Source: Shinella kummerowiae
GTDB taxonomy: Bacteria > Pseudomonadota > Alphaproteobacteria > Rhizobiales > Rhizobiaceae
Length of the DNA: 64,000 nt
Assembly: GCF_009827055.1 (NCBI RefSeq)
Contig: NZ_WUMK01000002.1
Span: 124,001-188,000 of the forward strand
Direction: 5' to 3'
Shown here: one piece after another, positions 17,648 through 26,122 of the stretch
Numbering within the stretch: the stretch's first letter is position 1
How the letters are laid out: every line of letters begins with the position of its first letter
Notes under the pieces: generated by a model
What the model was told of the DNA's origin: nothing
Databases searched by the model: none
The model's input: only the letters and a program-made list of their open reading frames with translations
Position numbers and translations under genes: made by a program

Positions 17648-18679
17648 TCAGTTGACGCTGACCGGTTTCGACCGCATGCGCGACACCGTTTCGCGCTCGG
17701 CACGCTTGCAGCGCATCGGCGGCAGACCTCGATCCATCAGCGCCATGTCTTCCAGCACCATGTCGCCCATCTTCTTGAAGGCGCTATCGAGCGCGCCGGC
17801 ACGATGCGCCGAGCGCACGAAGCCCTTGAGCGCGCGCACCGGATGGTCGAGCGGCAGCGGCTCCTCGGGATAGACATCGCTTGCCGCAACGATATGGCCG
17901 GATTCGACGGCTGCCATCAATGCTGAAAAATCGACGACGTCCGCCCGGCTGAGCAGGATGAAGGCCGCACCCTTGCGCATCGAGGCAAAGGCCTCGGCAC
18001 CGAGAAAACCCTTGTTCTCGCTCGTCACAGACGCGACGACGAAGACGAAATCGCTCATCGCCAGCACTTCCGACAGCGACGCCGGCTCGACACCAACCTC
18101 GCGCAGCATGGATGGCGGCAGCCAGGGATCAAAGACGCGTATTTTCGCGCGAAAGCCGGAAAGCACGCGGTTCAACGCGCGACCGAGATCACCAAAGCCA
18201 ACGATACCAATCTCCGAGCCGGACAACAGGCGGGCAGACTGGTTGCCCTCCCCGCCCCACAATTCCTGCCCATCGCGGAAGGCGACATCCGCATCGATCA
18301 CGCCGCGCGCCAGGTTGAGCGCCATGGCAAGGCCGAGTTCGGCGACCGGCTCGGCAAAGACCTGCCCCGTCGTCACGACATGGATGCCGCGCTCGAACAG
18401 GACCTCGTAGGGCATGTTGTTGAGGAGGTTGCTTTCGACATTGAGGATCGACCGCAGCTTTGGCATGCGGGCCAGCGTTTGCGCCGACAGCGGCGGCTGG
18501 CCGAGAATGTAGCGCGCTTCCGCCAGCACATCGTCACCGAGCCCCGCAATGTTTTCCGGATCCGCTTCGACAAGACGATACGTCCTGCGCAGCTCGGCCT
18601 CCGCCGCCGGGGTGAAGATGAGGTCCAGCGTGCGCGGATCGGGCGCGCTGATCACCAGCGGCAGGGTATCGTCGGTCAT
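17648..18679 (-). CDS. D-2-hydroxyacid dehydrogenase, NAD-binding
   Basis: Formate/glycerate dehydrogenase-type enzyme of 343 residues. The nucleotide-binding motif is GIVGFGDLGRAL. The catalytic triad is visible as Arg in LLSRADVVD, Glu in YPEEPLPLDHP and His in SAHRAGALD. The substrate cannot be read from sequence. It sits beside the rhamnose locus but on the opposite strand and behind a terminator, so a role in rhamnose use is only a guess. ATG at 18679 has GGAGGAGCC just upstream. Confidence 0.87.
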   Translation of the reverse strand: MTDDTLPLVISAPDPRTLDLIFTPAAEAELRRTYRLVEADPENIAGLGDDVLAEARYILGQPPLSAQTLARMPKLRSILNVESNLLNNMPYEVLFERGIHVVTTGQVFAEPVAELGLAMALNLARGVIDADVAFRDGQELWGGEGNQSARLLSGSEIGIVGFGDLGRALNRVLSGFRAKIRVFDPWLPPSMLREVGVEPASLSEVLAMSDFVFVVASVTSENKGFLGAEAFASMRKGAAFILLSRADVVDFSALMAAVESGHIVAASDVYPEEPLPLDHPVRALKGFVRSAHRAGALDSAFKKMGDMVLEDMALMDRGLPPMRCKRAERETVSRMRSKPVSVN

Positions 18680-18733
18680 GGCTCCTCCGGATGACAGTCT
18701 CGATGGGATCGGCGAAACGAAGAGGCGTGTGTC

Positions 18734-19012
18734 TTACCAGTCGAGACCACGCAGGTTGCGTTCGCGCGACAGCGGCTGACCGCTGCCGGTGATCGTCACG
18801 CCGCCACGCACGCAATCATAGACGGTGTGGCCCCATATCTGCCTGGAACTGTTTTCCGGCGGAGGGACATAACGCGGCTCGCATGTCACACGCTCTTCGG
18901 CCTCATGCTCTTCTGTCGTCACGACACCCGGCAGGTCATGAAAAACCTGCGCCTGGACGGTCGGCGCGATTGTCAGCATGGCAAGGGCAGCAAGGGTCAA
19001 TCGTATCGTCAT
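18734..19012 (-). CDS. Small secreted protein of unknown function
   Basis: Product of 92 residues with an N-terminal signal peptide (MTIRLTLAALAMLTIAPTVQ, cleavage near residue 21). The mature part is polar and has two cysteines (VTCEPRY and YDCVRGG) that may form a disulphide. I recognise no family. Start 19012 is preferred over the longer frame from 19045 because it puts the signal peptide first and has GGAAGAG upstream. Confidence 0.7.
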   Translation of the reverse strand: MTIRLTLAALAMLTIAPTVQAQVFHDLPGVVTTEEHEAEERVTCEPRYVPPPENSSRQIWGHTVYDCVRGGVTITGSGQPLSRERNLRGLDW

Positions 19013-19122
19013 CGTCTCTTCCGGCCGGCGGCCGATCCTTCGCAATCCATAAAGAGGTACCGCAGGGCAGAAACTTGCGCTATAGGCCTGCGGATATTCC
19101 TGCTGCTTAGATGGGGTTTTTC

Positions 19123-19749
19123 ATGGCAAGTGCAATCCGGTATCACGAAGGTGACATCTCGGCAGCAGATGCGGCCCGCTATACCGGCGCGATCGCCATC
19201 GATACCGAGACGCTCGGCCTGATCCCGCGCCGCGACCGGCTGTGCGTGGTACAGCTTTCGCCGGGTAACGGCACGGCGGACGTCATCCGCATCGCCGCCG
19301 GCCAGAAGGAAGCGCCGAACCTCGTCGCCATGCTGGAAGACCCGAGCCGCCAGAAGATTTTTCACTACGGCCGCTTCGACATCGCCGTGCTGTTCCACAC
19401 CTTCGGCGTCACGACCACGCCGGTTTTCTGCACCAAGATCGCCTCACGCCTGACGCGCACCTATACCGACCGGCACGGGCTGAAGGACAATCTCAAGGAA
19501 ATGCTCGAAATCGATATTTCCAAACATCAGCAATCCTCCGACTGGGCGGCCGAAACGCTGTCGCAGGCGCAGCTCGACTATGCCGCATCCGATGTTCTCC
19601 ACCTCCACGCACTGCGCGACAAACTGAATGCCCGCCTCGTGCGCGACGGCCGGCTTGCCCATGCGGATGCCTGCTTCGCCTTCCTGCCGACCCGTGCCAA
19701 GCTCGACCTTCTTGGCTGGGAAGAGACCGACATTTTCGCGCATAGCTGA
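19123..19749 (+). CDS. rnd: Ribonuclease D-type 3'-5' exonuclease
   Basis: DEDDy exonuclease of 208 residues. Exo I is DTETLGL (Asp28, Glu30), Exo II is HYGRFDIAVL and Exo III is LDYAASDVLHLH. The E. coli enzyme has C-terminal HRDC domains; these are absent here, as in the short alphaproteobacterial RNase D. It probably trims tRNA or other small RNA 3' ends. I favour the ATG at 19123 (GGGG upstream) over 19111. Confidence 0.9.
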   Translation: MASAIRYHEGDISAADAARYTGAIAIDTETLGLIPRRDRLCVVQLSPGNGTADVIRIAAGQKEAPNLVAMLEDPSRQKIFHYGRFDIAVLFHTFGVTTTPVFCTKIASRLTRTYTDRHGLKDNLKEMLEIDISKHQQSSDWAAETLSQAQLDYAASDVLHLHALRDKLNARLVRDGRLAHADACFAFLPTRAKLDLLGWEETDIFAHS

Positions 19750-19757
19750 GGCGGTCC

Positions 19758-20630
19758 GTGGAAAACGGACAGCAACACCAGACCGGACCGGCGCTCGAAC
19801 CGCTGCGGCGGCTGATCCGCGGCCGGCTTGCGGCCCTCCCGCCCGGGCTTGCCGAGTTCATCCTGTTCGGCCTGAAACAGGCCTGGGCCTGCCTGTTCGG
19901 CGCCCTCATGCTCGGGCTGATCATCCTGACGAAACTCGTCTGGCAGCCCGACTGGCCGATCCATCGCTACGATGCGCTTTTCCTGATGGCGCTCGCCATC
20001 CAGGTCACCTTCCTCAGGCTGAAGATGGAGAGCCTGGAGGAGGCGAAGGTCATCCTGATCTATCACCTCGTCGGCACGGCCATGGAGATCTTCAAGGTCC
20101 ATATGGGCTCATGGGTCTATCCGGAGGAGGCCGTCATCCGCATCGCCGGCGTGCCGCTGTTTTCCGGCTTCATGTATGCCTCTGTCGGCAGCTACATGGC
20201 GCGCGCCATCCGCATCTTCGACATGCGCTTCACACACTATCCGCCGTTCTGGGCGACGGCGCTGCTGGCGATCGCCATCTACGTCAATTTCTACATGCAC
20301 CACTTCATCTTCGATATCCGCATGGTGCTGTTCGCCGCGACCGTTCTGCTGTTCTGGCGGGTGCGCATCTACTACACGGTGGAGGAGAGGCCGCGCTGGA
20401 TGCCGCTCGTCGTGGCCGCCTTCCTCACTAGCATCTTCCTCTGGATCGCCGAGAATATCGGCACTGCGACGGGTGTGTGGCTCTATCCGGGCCAGAAGAC
20501 GTGGCACATGGTGCCTTTCACCAAGCTCGGCTCGTGGTATCTGCTGCTCTATGTCAGCTTCGTGCTGGTAACGGTGGTGTGCCGGCCACAGCCGCCGGAT
20601 ACCCCTGAAATCCGACGGGCACAGGATTAA
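19758..20630 (+). CDS. DUF817 family integral membrane protein
   Basis: Multispanning protein of 290 residues with about eight hydrophobic segments and conserved-looking motifs HMGSWVYPEE and TGVWLYPGQKTWHMVPF. It matches my recollection of DUF817, whose function is unknown. The GTG start is 8 bases after the rnd stop with GAGGCGG upstream, so the two genes are likely cotranscribed. Confidence 0.8.
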   Translation: MENGQQHQTGPALEPLRRLIRGRLAALPPGLAEFILFGLKQAWACLFGALMLGLIILTKLVWQPDWPIHRYDALFLMALAIQVTFLRLKMESLEEAKVILIYHLVGTAMEIFKVHMGSWVYPEEAVIRIAGVPLFSGFMYASVGSYMARAIRIFDMRFTHYPPFWATALLAIAIYVNFYMHHFIFDIRMVLFAATVLLFWRVRIYYTVEERPRWMPLVVAAFLTSIFLWIAENIGTATGVWLYPGQKTWHMVPFTKLGSWYLLLYVSFVLVTVVCRPQPPDTPEIRRAQD

Positions 20631-20679
20631 CGCCCGGTTAATCGACCCGCCCTATCCTCCGACAAGACCGGAGGTTGCC

Positions 20680-21930
20680 ATGTTGACACCCCTGCAGAGC
20701 GCGCAATCCACTGCCGCCGTCTCGGCGATGCAGTCGATCGTCGAAACGCTGGAGGAACGCCAGCGCCAGGAAGCGGAGAAGGCGAGCGGGCGCAAGCCCG
20801 ACGAAATCCGAGAGCAGACCCATCTGCGCTCGGACGACACGGCACGCCAGGCGAACGCCCGCATCAACGAACATTTCTTCGGCAGCAATGCCGGCAGCGA
20901 AGACACGCTTGCCAAGCTGGTTTCCCGTTTCAGCGATGCACTCGGCCTGACACAGCAGGACGGTGAGTCCAGCCGCCAGTTCGCCCAGCGTCTTGCCGAC
21001 CAACTGACGCTCATCGACGGCATCGCCCTTCCCGCCAAGGGAAGCACGCTCAACGTTACCCTCGGCTCGCTCGGCACAACGCTGACCGCCGTCAAACAGG
21101 CGATGAGCGGCCCATCCGACGATGCGACGGCAAACCTCGTCGCGCGCCTTGCGTTGACGGCCGACGTGACGCAGGGTGAAGACGAGACGGACGCCGATTT
21201 CGAACAGCGCCTCTCCAGCATGCTGACGCGCCAGCGCGGCGAATTGCCGGCCGATATCGCGACGCTCGAAAAGAAGACCGGCCTCTCCGAGCTCGGCCTT
21301 GCAGCGAGCGATCTGGTTGCCGCAATCCGCAATCCCTACGGCACCGAAGCCGAGCGGGTGAAAGACGCGTTGGCCGAGAAGGCGCAGGCTGAAAAGGCGC
21401 TGACGCCGGAGATGCAGAAGGTGCTTGCCCGTCTGGAAGACGCGGCGAACCCGAAATCGATCGAGGAACTGAAGCTCGACCGCACCCGGCGGGACCCGAC
21501 CCGCGTCGAGGACGCGGAAACGCGCAAAGAGCGCGAAGACACGATCCGCAAGCTGGAAGCGGGCAAGAAGCTCGAGGATGTCCAGGCGCTTCAGGACGCC
21601 GTCGGCGAAGCCCACGAGGACGTGAGCGCCGGCAAGACGAAGGACAAAAAGGCCACCGAACCGTCCGCCGCCGCGCTCGACACCATCCAGTTGCTCGCCG
21701 CCGGCGCGGAAGCCACCGCGATTACCGATAGAGCGCCTGCGAAAACCGACGACACCTTGTTCAAGAACAAGGAAGCCACGGCCGAAACCACCGGTGAAGC
21801 CGTCCGCAATCTTGATGCGGCGAGCACCCGCGAACTGGAAGAGCGGGAAGCGGCAAAGAAGGAAGTTTTCGCGCTGCGCGTCGATGACAACGGCATTTAC
21901 GATCTGATCACGCGCCAGCTCGTCGCCTGA
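20680..21930 (+). CDS. Unrecognised helical, charged protein with one IRNP motif
   Basis: Product of 416 residues, mostly Glu/Lys/Arg/Ala-rich helix, with no signal peptide or membrane segment. A coiled-coil stretch (LEERQRQEAEKA) is near the N-terminus. The C-terminus is distinctive: EVFALRVDDNGIYDLITRQL. Residues 215-227 read AIRNPYGTEAERV, closely resembling a repeated motif in the 648-residue protein at 24099-26045. GGAGG precedes the ATG. I do not recognise the family and propose no function. Confidence 0.75.
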   Translation: MLTPLQSAQSTAAVSAMQSIVETLEERQRQEAEKASGRKPDEIREQTHLRSDDTARQANARINEHFFGSNAGSEDTLAKLVSRFSDALGLTQQDGESSRQFAQRLADQLTLIDGIALPAKGSTLNVTLGSLGTTLTAVKQAMSGPSDDATANLVARLALTADVTQGEDETDADFEQRLSSMLTRQRGELPADIATLEKKTGLSELGLAASDLVAAIRNPYGTEAERVKDALAEKAQAEKALTPEMQKVLARLEDAANPKSIEELKLDRTRRDPTRVEDAETRKEREDTIRKLEAGKKLEDVQALQDAVGEAHEDVSAGKTKDKKATEPSAAALDTIQLLAAGAEATAITDRAPAKTDDTLFKNKEATAETTGEAVRNLDAASTRELEEREAAKKEVFALRVDDNGIYDLITRQLVA

Positions 21931-21933
21931 CGC

Positions 21934-22269
21934 TTACGCCTTCCGCCGCACGATGCCGAGCCTTGCAATGACCTCGGGCGGAATGCCGTAGCGGCGGACC
22001 GCGTCCTTCTGGCTGCGCAGGCCGCACATCTCCCGCTGGATGAAGAAGGCCCATACCTTGTCCGCCGCGTCGTTCAGCAGGTCTTCGCGTTCGGTATCGC
22101 CGCACCCCGCACCAAGGCGTTCAGCGAGCAGCGCCAAAGCCTTCTCGACCTTCAGCCCGTGCCAGCCGAGCGCATCCGCCCGCTCGGACATCAGCTCGTA
22201 TTCAAGGATATTGAGCCCCGTTTCCTTGGTGAAGGAGGGGGCGAGGGCCTGTGGCGGGCGAACCGTCAT
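21934..22269 (-). CDS. Small cytoplasmic protein, DUF6665-like
   Basis: Product of 111 residues with the pattern LEYELMSERADALG, then an internal helix and FIQREMCGLRSQKDAV, ending with PPEVIARLGIV. This resembles the rhizobial family I know as DUF6665; function unknown. The ATG at 22269 has GGAG upstream. It ends 3 bases from the convergent 416-residue gene and lies downstream of the nicotinamide phosphoribosyltransferase gene, possibly in the same transcript. Confidence 0.7.
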   Translation of the reverse strand: MTVRPPQALAPSFTKETGLNILEYELMSERADALGWHGLKVEKALALLAERLGAGCGDTEREDLLNDAADKVWAFFIQREMCGLRSQKDAVRRYGIPPEVIARLGIVRRKA

Positions 22270-22326
22270 CTCTCGTCTCCAATCAACGAGCGAAAGATGG
22301 CGCGGCACGCGTGCCGTTGCAAGAGG

Positions 22327-23709
22327 TCAGGCGGCGCGGGCGCGGACCTCGTCGAAGGCCCAGTCGCGAAGCAGCTGGCCGTCGCGCCAGACCGGTTGCA
22401 GCAGATTCTCGCGGCCCACCAGCTGGTCGATGCGGGCGGCCTCCAGGCCGCCGACGCCTGCCACCACGGCCTGCCGCCCCCCCTTCGAGGCCTTGAGGTT
22501 CATGGTCGCCGGGCGCTTGAACACGTCGTGCCAGGCGCCTTGCGTATCCTGCCGCGCATTGGCCTTCATGGCGAAGGAATAGGTGTCGCGGTTGACCTTC
22601 TGCAAAAGCCCCGCGCCCATGCCGAAGGCGATGTTTTCTGCCGAGAAGCCGAAGGCCTCCAGCCGGCCGAGGATGAGGCCGATATCGGCTGGCGAAATGC
22701 CGTCGCCCTGGATAACGCGCACGCTGTTGTCCAGCACCTTGTAACCCTTGGCATTGAGATACGTGCCAAAGGCATAGGCGAGCTGGCGCACGACCTGCAC
22801 CGGCGTTTCCACCGGATCGCCGCTGTCCGGACGCACGACCAGCGTGCCACCCGCGGACTGCACCCGCGCCTTGAGCTGCTTGCCCCAGATTTCCGTGACG
22901 GCATTGTTGATGTCGTAGCTGTCCGACACGACCGCGTAGAGACCCTTGGCGCCGAACTGGTCGATCATGTTGCCATAGGCGTCCGCCTCATGTTCCTGAC
23001 CCCAGGAGGTCATGGTCGAGTGCTCGGATGCCGGGATCGAGAACCCGGCCATGTCCGCGCCGTAGTAGCGGCGCGCGAAGAGCACGGCGCTGACCGTATC
23101 GGTCCCCATGAAATTGACGAGATGGGCCGCGCCACCGATGCCCGCCTGCTCGAAGCTCGTCGTGCCACGCGCGCCAAAATCGTGCAGGCGGAAAGGCAGG
23201 ACGGCGGCCGGGTCGTCGCAGGTCTTGTCGAGGATCGGCTGGATGATCTGCTTCACCTTGCGCGAATTGGACGCGACTGTGCTCGGGTACCATATGGCGC
23301 GCAGAAGCGAGGTCTCGATATAGGAGGTTAGCCAGTAGCAGGCCGGATCCGTGTTGACCACCTGCGCAACCGGCACGCCACGGCGCACCAATGTGCCCTC
23401 CGGCAGCGCCTCGATGGAGAGCGGCAGAAAACCGCCATGTTTGTTGACGATATGCGTCCAGCCTGCCCGGTTGAACGGCAGGCCGTGCGCCGTCACGATC
23501 GCTTCGGCCTCGTCCACATCCCCTTTCGTCACCGGTTTCGACAGGTATTCCTTGAGGAACATCTGCAGCCCGAAGAACAGCACTTCCGGCTGCTCGGAAT
23601 GGCCCCGCGCCTCGACATAGGAGGAAATGGCACAGGTTTCCGGCGGATATTGCAGATAGTGGCTGAACTTGTAGCTGTCGGTGTTGAGGATGAGATTGGT
23701 GAGGTTCAT
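22327..23709 (-). CDS. Nicotinamide phosphoribosyltransferase (NAMPT/NadV type)
   Basis: Product of 460 residues that matches the NAMPT family and not the shorter PncB family. Landmarks in order are NTDSYKFSHYLQYP, HDFGARGTTSFEQAGIGGAA, the catalytic-His segment SIPASEHSTMTSWG, VVSDSYDINNAV and VVRPDSGDP. The enzyme joins nicotinamide to PRPP to form NMN in NAD salvage. Some bacterial members are annotated as nicotinate phosphoribosyltransferase, so the exact base is less certain than the family. Start 23709 is chosen because the conserved MNLTNLILNTDSYK begins there. Confidence 0.88.
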   Translation of the reverse strand: MNLTNLILNTDSYKFSHYLQYPPETCAISSYVEARGHSEQPEVLFFGLQMFLKEYLSKPVTKGDVDEAEAIVTAHGLPFNRAGWTHIVNKHGGFLPLSIEALPEGTLVRRGVPVAQVVNTDPACYWLTSYIETSLLRAIWYPSTVASNSRKVKQIIQPILDKTCDDPAAVLPFRLHDFGARGTTSFEQAGIGGAAHLVNFMGTDTVSAVLFARRYYGADMAGFSIPASEHSTMTSWGQEHEADAYGNMIDQFGAKGLYAVVSDSYDINNAVTEIWGKQLKARVQSAGGTLVVRPDSGDPVETPVQVVRQLAYAFGTYLNAKGYKVLDNSVRVIQGDGISPADIGLILGRLEAFGFSAENIAFGMGAGLLQKVNRDTYSFAMKANARQDTQGAWHDVFKRPATMNLKASKGGRQAVVAGVGGLEAARIDQLVGRENLLQPVWRDGQLLRDWAFDEVRARAA

Positions 23710-24098
23710 CAAGGGTCTCCGCCGCGTCCGCGGCCAACAGTGCCGGCAAGATTTACGCGAGCTGAGCATAAGGGGCAAGACCCGTGGAAGTGGTGAAATC
23801 CAGCCTTCCGGTGCTGCGGGTGCGAAGGATTTCCATCTGAATTAGGATTTCATTAACCATAAAATGCCAATTGTAAGAATCAGTAGATGTTCGGAGTTCA
23901 GGGTTTCTCCCGTCCGGTACAGTCGAGCGGTTCAGTGCTTGCCGGGTTGCCCGCCGCCTCCGCGTAAATGTCCGGTTCGTCCGGGCCGAAAGCTTACCCT
24001 TTGCAGCGTCGCGCATGATGCGCCATCCGACGGACGATGGAACATTGGCAGGCCTTGCGATGCGGGATCGCATCGGCGATGGACAACAGGAGGCAGGC
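23710..24098. other. Divergent intergenic region
   Basis: About 390 bases between the phosphoribosyltransferase gene (minus) and the repeat protein (plus). It should carry promoters for both directions. An AT-rich patch lies at about 23840-23890. I see no repeat, RNA gene or confident promoter. A longer reading of the plus-strand gene from 24015 would extend into it. Confidence 0.4.
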
Positions 24099-26045
24099 AT
24101 GCTGCCGCGCGTGGCAACGACGACCGGGACTTCGCAGCCCTCCCCCACCCTTCCGGCGGGCAGCTCGGTCGATGCGATCGCCAGGCCACAGCTCTCCGCC
24201 GCCGCCCTCGCCAATCTTCGGGCGGACGTGCTGCTCCGGCTTATCGAAACCATGCTCAAGCACATGCCGCCGAGCGCCGAGGCGAACCCGAGCCGTGACC
24301 TGCTGGAGACATTGCTCGTCGCCCTGAAGACCTTGCCGGGCCGCGAAGGCGAGACTGGTCGCAAGCTTGCCGATATTCTCGCCAAGCTTCCGCCGGAACT
24401 CCGCCCGAGCGTGGAAAAGCTGATCAGCACCGTGCTCTCCTCCATGCCCACCCGCAGCCTCATCGAAATCATTCGCAACCCGAACGGCCCGGAGGCACAG
24501 AAACTCGCGACCCTGATCGCAACAAGCCTTGCGCTTCCGGACGGTGGCGACGTTAATGGCGGAAAAACGGAGTACCCGAAGAAGCCGCTTGGCCTGACGC
24601 TCCAGCAACTCGCCATTCTCGACCGCCAGGACAGCAATGTACTCTCTGCCATTCCGGCGCGCGTGCTTGCCGAGGCCCTGCGCAATCCAGGCGGACCGGA
24701 AGCGCAAAAGCTTGCCAGTCTGATCGCAGCGAGCCTTTCGCTTGCCGACGAAGGCGGAGCGGACCTCCAGCAGAAGCCAGCGGGTCTTGCCGCCCAGCAG
24801 CTAGGTATCGTCGGCCGCCAGGGCAATCTGCTCTCTGCCATTCCGGCGCGCGCGCTTGCCGAGATCCTGCGCAATCCGAGCGGGCCGGAAGCGCAAAAAC
24901 TCGCCGCTCTCCTTGCGAATTTCGATCTCGACCAGGGCGACAACAACCTTCATGCTGCCGGTGCGGAGCGCAAGCCAGGCGGCCTGACCGCCCAGCAACT
25001 TATCGCCATCGGACGCCAAGGCACGCAACAGGCTGGGCAATCCGGGGATGCGCGTGCGCTGCAAGCGGCACTGAAAAGCATCTTCGACGCCGACGGCAGC
25101 AGTAAACCGCGCACCGGGGTGGCACGCCCAACAGAGGCCGTTGCCGGCCGGCAGGAGCCCGCCCAGGCGAACCGTTTGCCCGCGGATGCGAATGCTCCAG
25201 CGCGCACAGAGCAGCAAGCGCCAGTGCCCGTCACCAGACGCGGCGACCAGCAGCCCGTCGAAGCCGTCGAGACGGTCGTCCGCCACGGCGACCACGCGGA
25301 AGAAGCCGAAACCGCGACACCGACCGCAAAGCGGGAGGACCTGCCCGCGAAGGCGCAGACTGTCAACGCGACGGGACAGGCGCTGGCCCGCAGCGTGCTG
25401 CAAGCCGTGGCACGCGATGTGCCGCCAGCTTTGCTGATGCAGGCCGTGGCGCATCTGGTCGAGAACCTCTCGCCCGAGGAGGCGAGCTTTCTTCGTACGC
25501 TGCTGGAACGGCCGCTCGATGCGCTGGTCGAGCAGGAACTCGGACGCGCTGAGACCGCCCATCCGGAGGAGAGCGGACAGCAGGCCATCGAGACCGAAAC
25601 GGCGGCTGAAGGCACCAACGCAAAGCCTGAAAATGCCCTCTCCTCGCCACGGCAGGCTACAGAGCAAAACGAGGCATTGCCGATGCCGGCGCGCCCGGCT
25701 GCCCAACCGGCAACGGTGGTCGATGTGACGCCGGACAGATTGCTCCCGCCAGCGATGCCGCGTGACGGAATACCGCTCGCCTTCGTTCCTTACCGGCCGG
25801 CCGAGGAAGACCTCGAATGGTCGGATAACCGGAAGCCGGAAGACGACGAACCCGGCGATGAAGACGCGGCCGAGGATGAAGCCGAGGGCGACAGCGCTGC
25901 ACAGCAGGACGCCGAAGCGGGTTCTTCCGATAACGGGCCTGAAAGCGCGGATATGGCGCGCAAGCGGGAAAAGACGGCGGAGATGGTCGGCGTCATCGAA
26001 CCCGGCCTCATCTTCTACCAGAAGCTCGGCGACTACTGGGCCTGA
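24099..26045 (+). CDS. Unrecognised protein with three IRNP-type repeats
   Basis: Product of 648 residues. The N-terminal third is helical with three tandem units of about 63-69 residues. Each unit holds (I/L)-R-N-P-x-G-P-E-A-Q-K-L-A, with the aligned Arg at 126, 195 and 258, followed by a G-L-x-x-Q-Q-L-x-x-x-x-R-Q element. A Gln/Pro/Ala-rich middle follows, then a helical region LARSVLQAVARDVPPALLMQ, an acidic stretch near 575-625 and the end IEPGLIFYQKLGDYW. No signal peptide is seen. The ATG at 24099 has AGGAGGCAGG upstream. I do not recognise the family. Confidence 0.75.
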   Translation: MLPRVATTTGTSQPSPTLPAGSSVDAIARPQLSAAALANLRADVLLRLIETMLKHMPPSAEANPSRDLLETLLVALKTLPGREGETGRKLADILAKLPPELRPSVEKLISTVLSSMPTRSLIEIIRNPNGPEAQKLATLIATSLALPDGGDVNGGKTEYPKKPLGLTLQQLAILDRQDSNVLSAIPARVLAEALRNPGGPEAQKLASLIAASLSLADEGGADLQQKPAGLAAQQLGIVGRQGNLLSAIPARALAEILRNPSGPEAQKLAALLANFDLDQGDNNLHAAGAERKPGGLTAQQLIAIGRQGTQQAGQSGDARALQAALKSIFDADGSSKPRTGVARPTEAVAGRQEPAQANRLPADANAPARTEQQAPVPVTRRGDQQPVEAVETVVRHGDHAEEAETATPTAKREDLPAKAQTVNATGQALARSVLQAVARDVPPALLMQAVAHLVENLSPEEASFLRTLLERPLDALVEQELGRAETAHPEESGQQAIETETAAEGTNAKPENALSSPRQATEQNEALPMPARPAAQPATVVDVTPDRLLPPAMPRDGIPLAFVPYRPAEEDLEWSDNRKPEDDEPGDEDAAEDEAEGDSAAQQDAEAGSSDNGPESADMARKREKTAEMVGVIEPGLIFYQKLGDYWA

Positions 26046-26066
26046 GCGCCCGAAAGATCCGGAACG

Positions 26067-26105
26067 AAAAAGCCCGCGGAGATCGCTCTCCGCGGGCTTC
26101 TTATT
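26067..26105. terminator. Bidirectional intrinsic terminator
   Basis: Perfect 13-base stem AAGCCCGCGGAGA / TCTCCGCGGGCTT with a 4-base loop, A-rich on the left and T-rich on the right. It separates the convergent repeat-protein gene and rpsA. Confidence 0.9.
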
Positions 26106-26122
26106 GTTCAGGCAAACAAGGC

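Noticed and set aside
17648-18679. Hydroxyacid dehydrogenase as part of rhamnose catabolism
   Set aside because: Opposite strand, separated by a bidirectional terminator, and not a member of the known rhaRSTPQUK-DI set; left as an independent gene.
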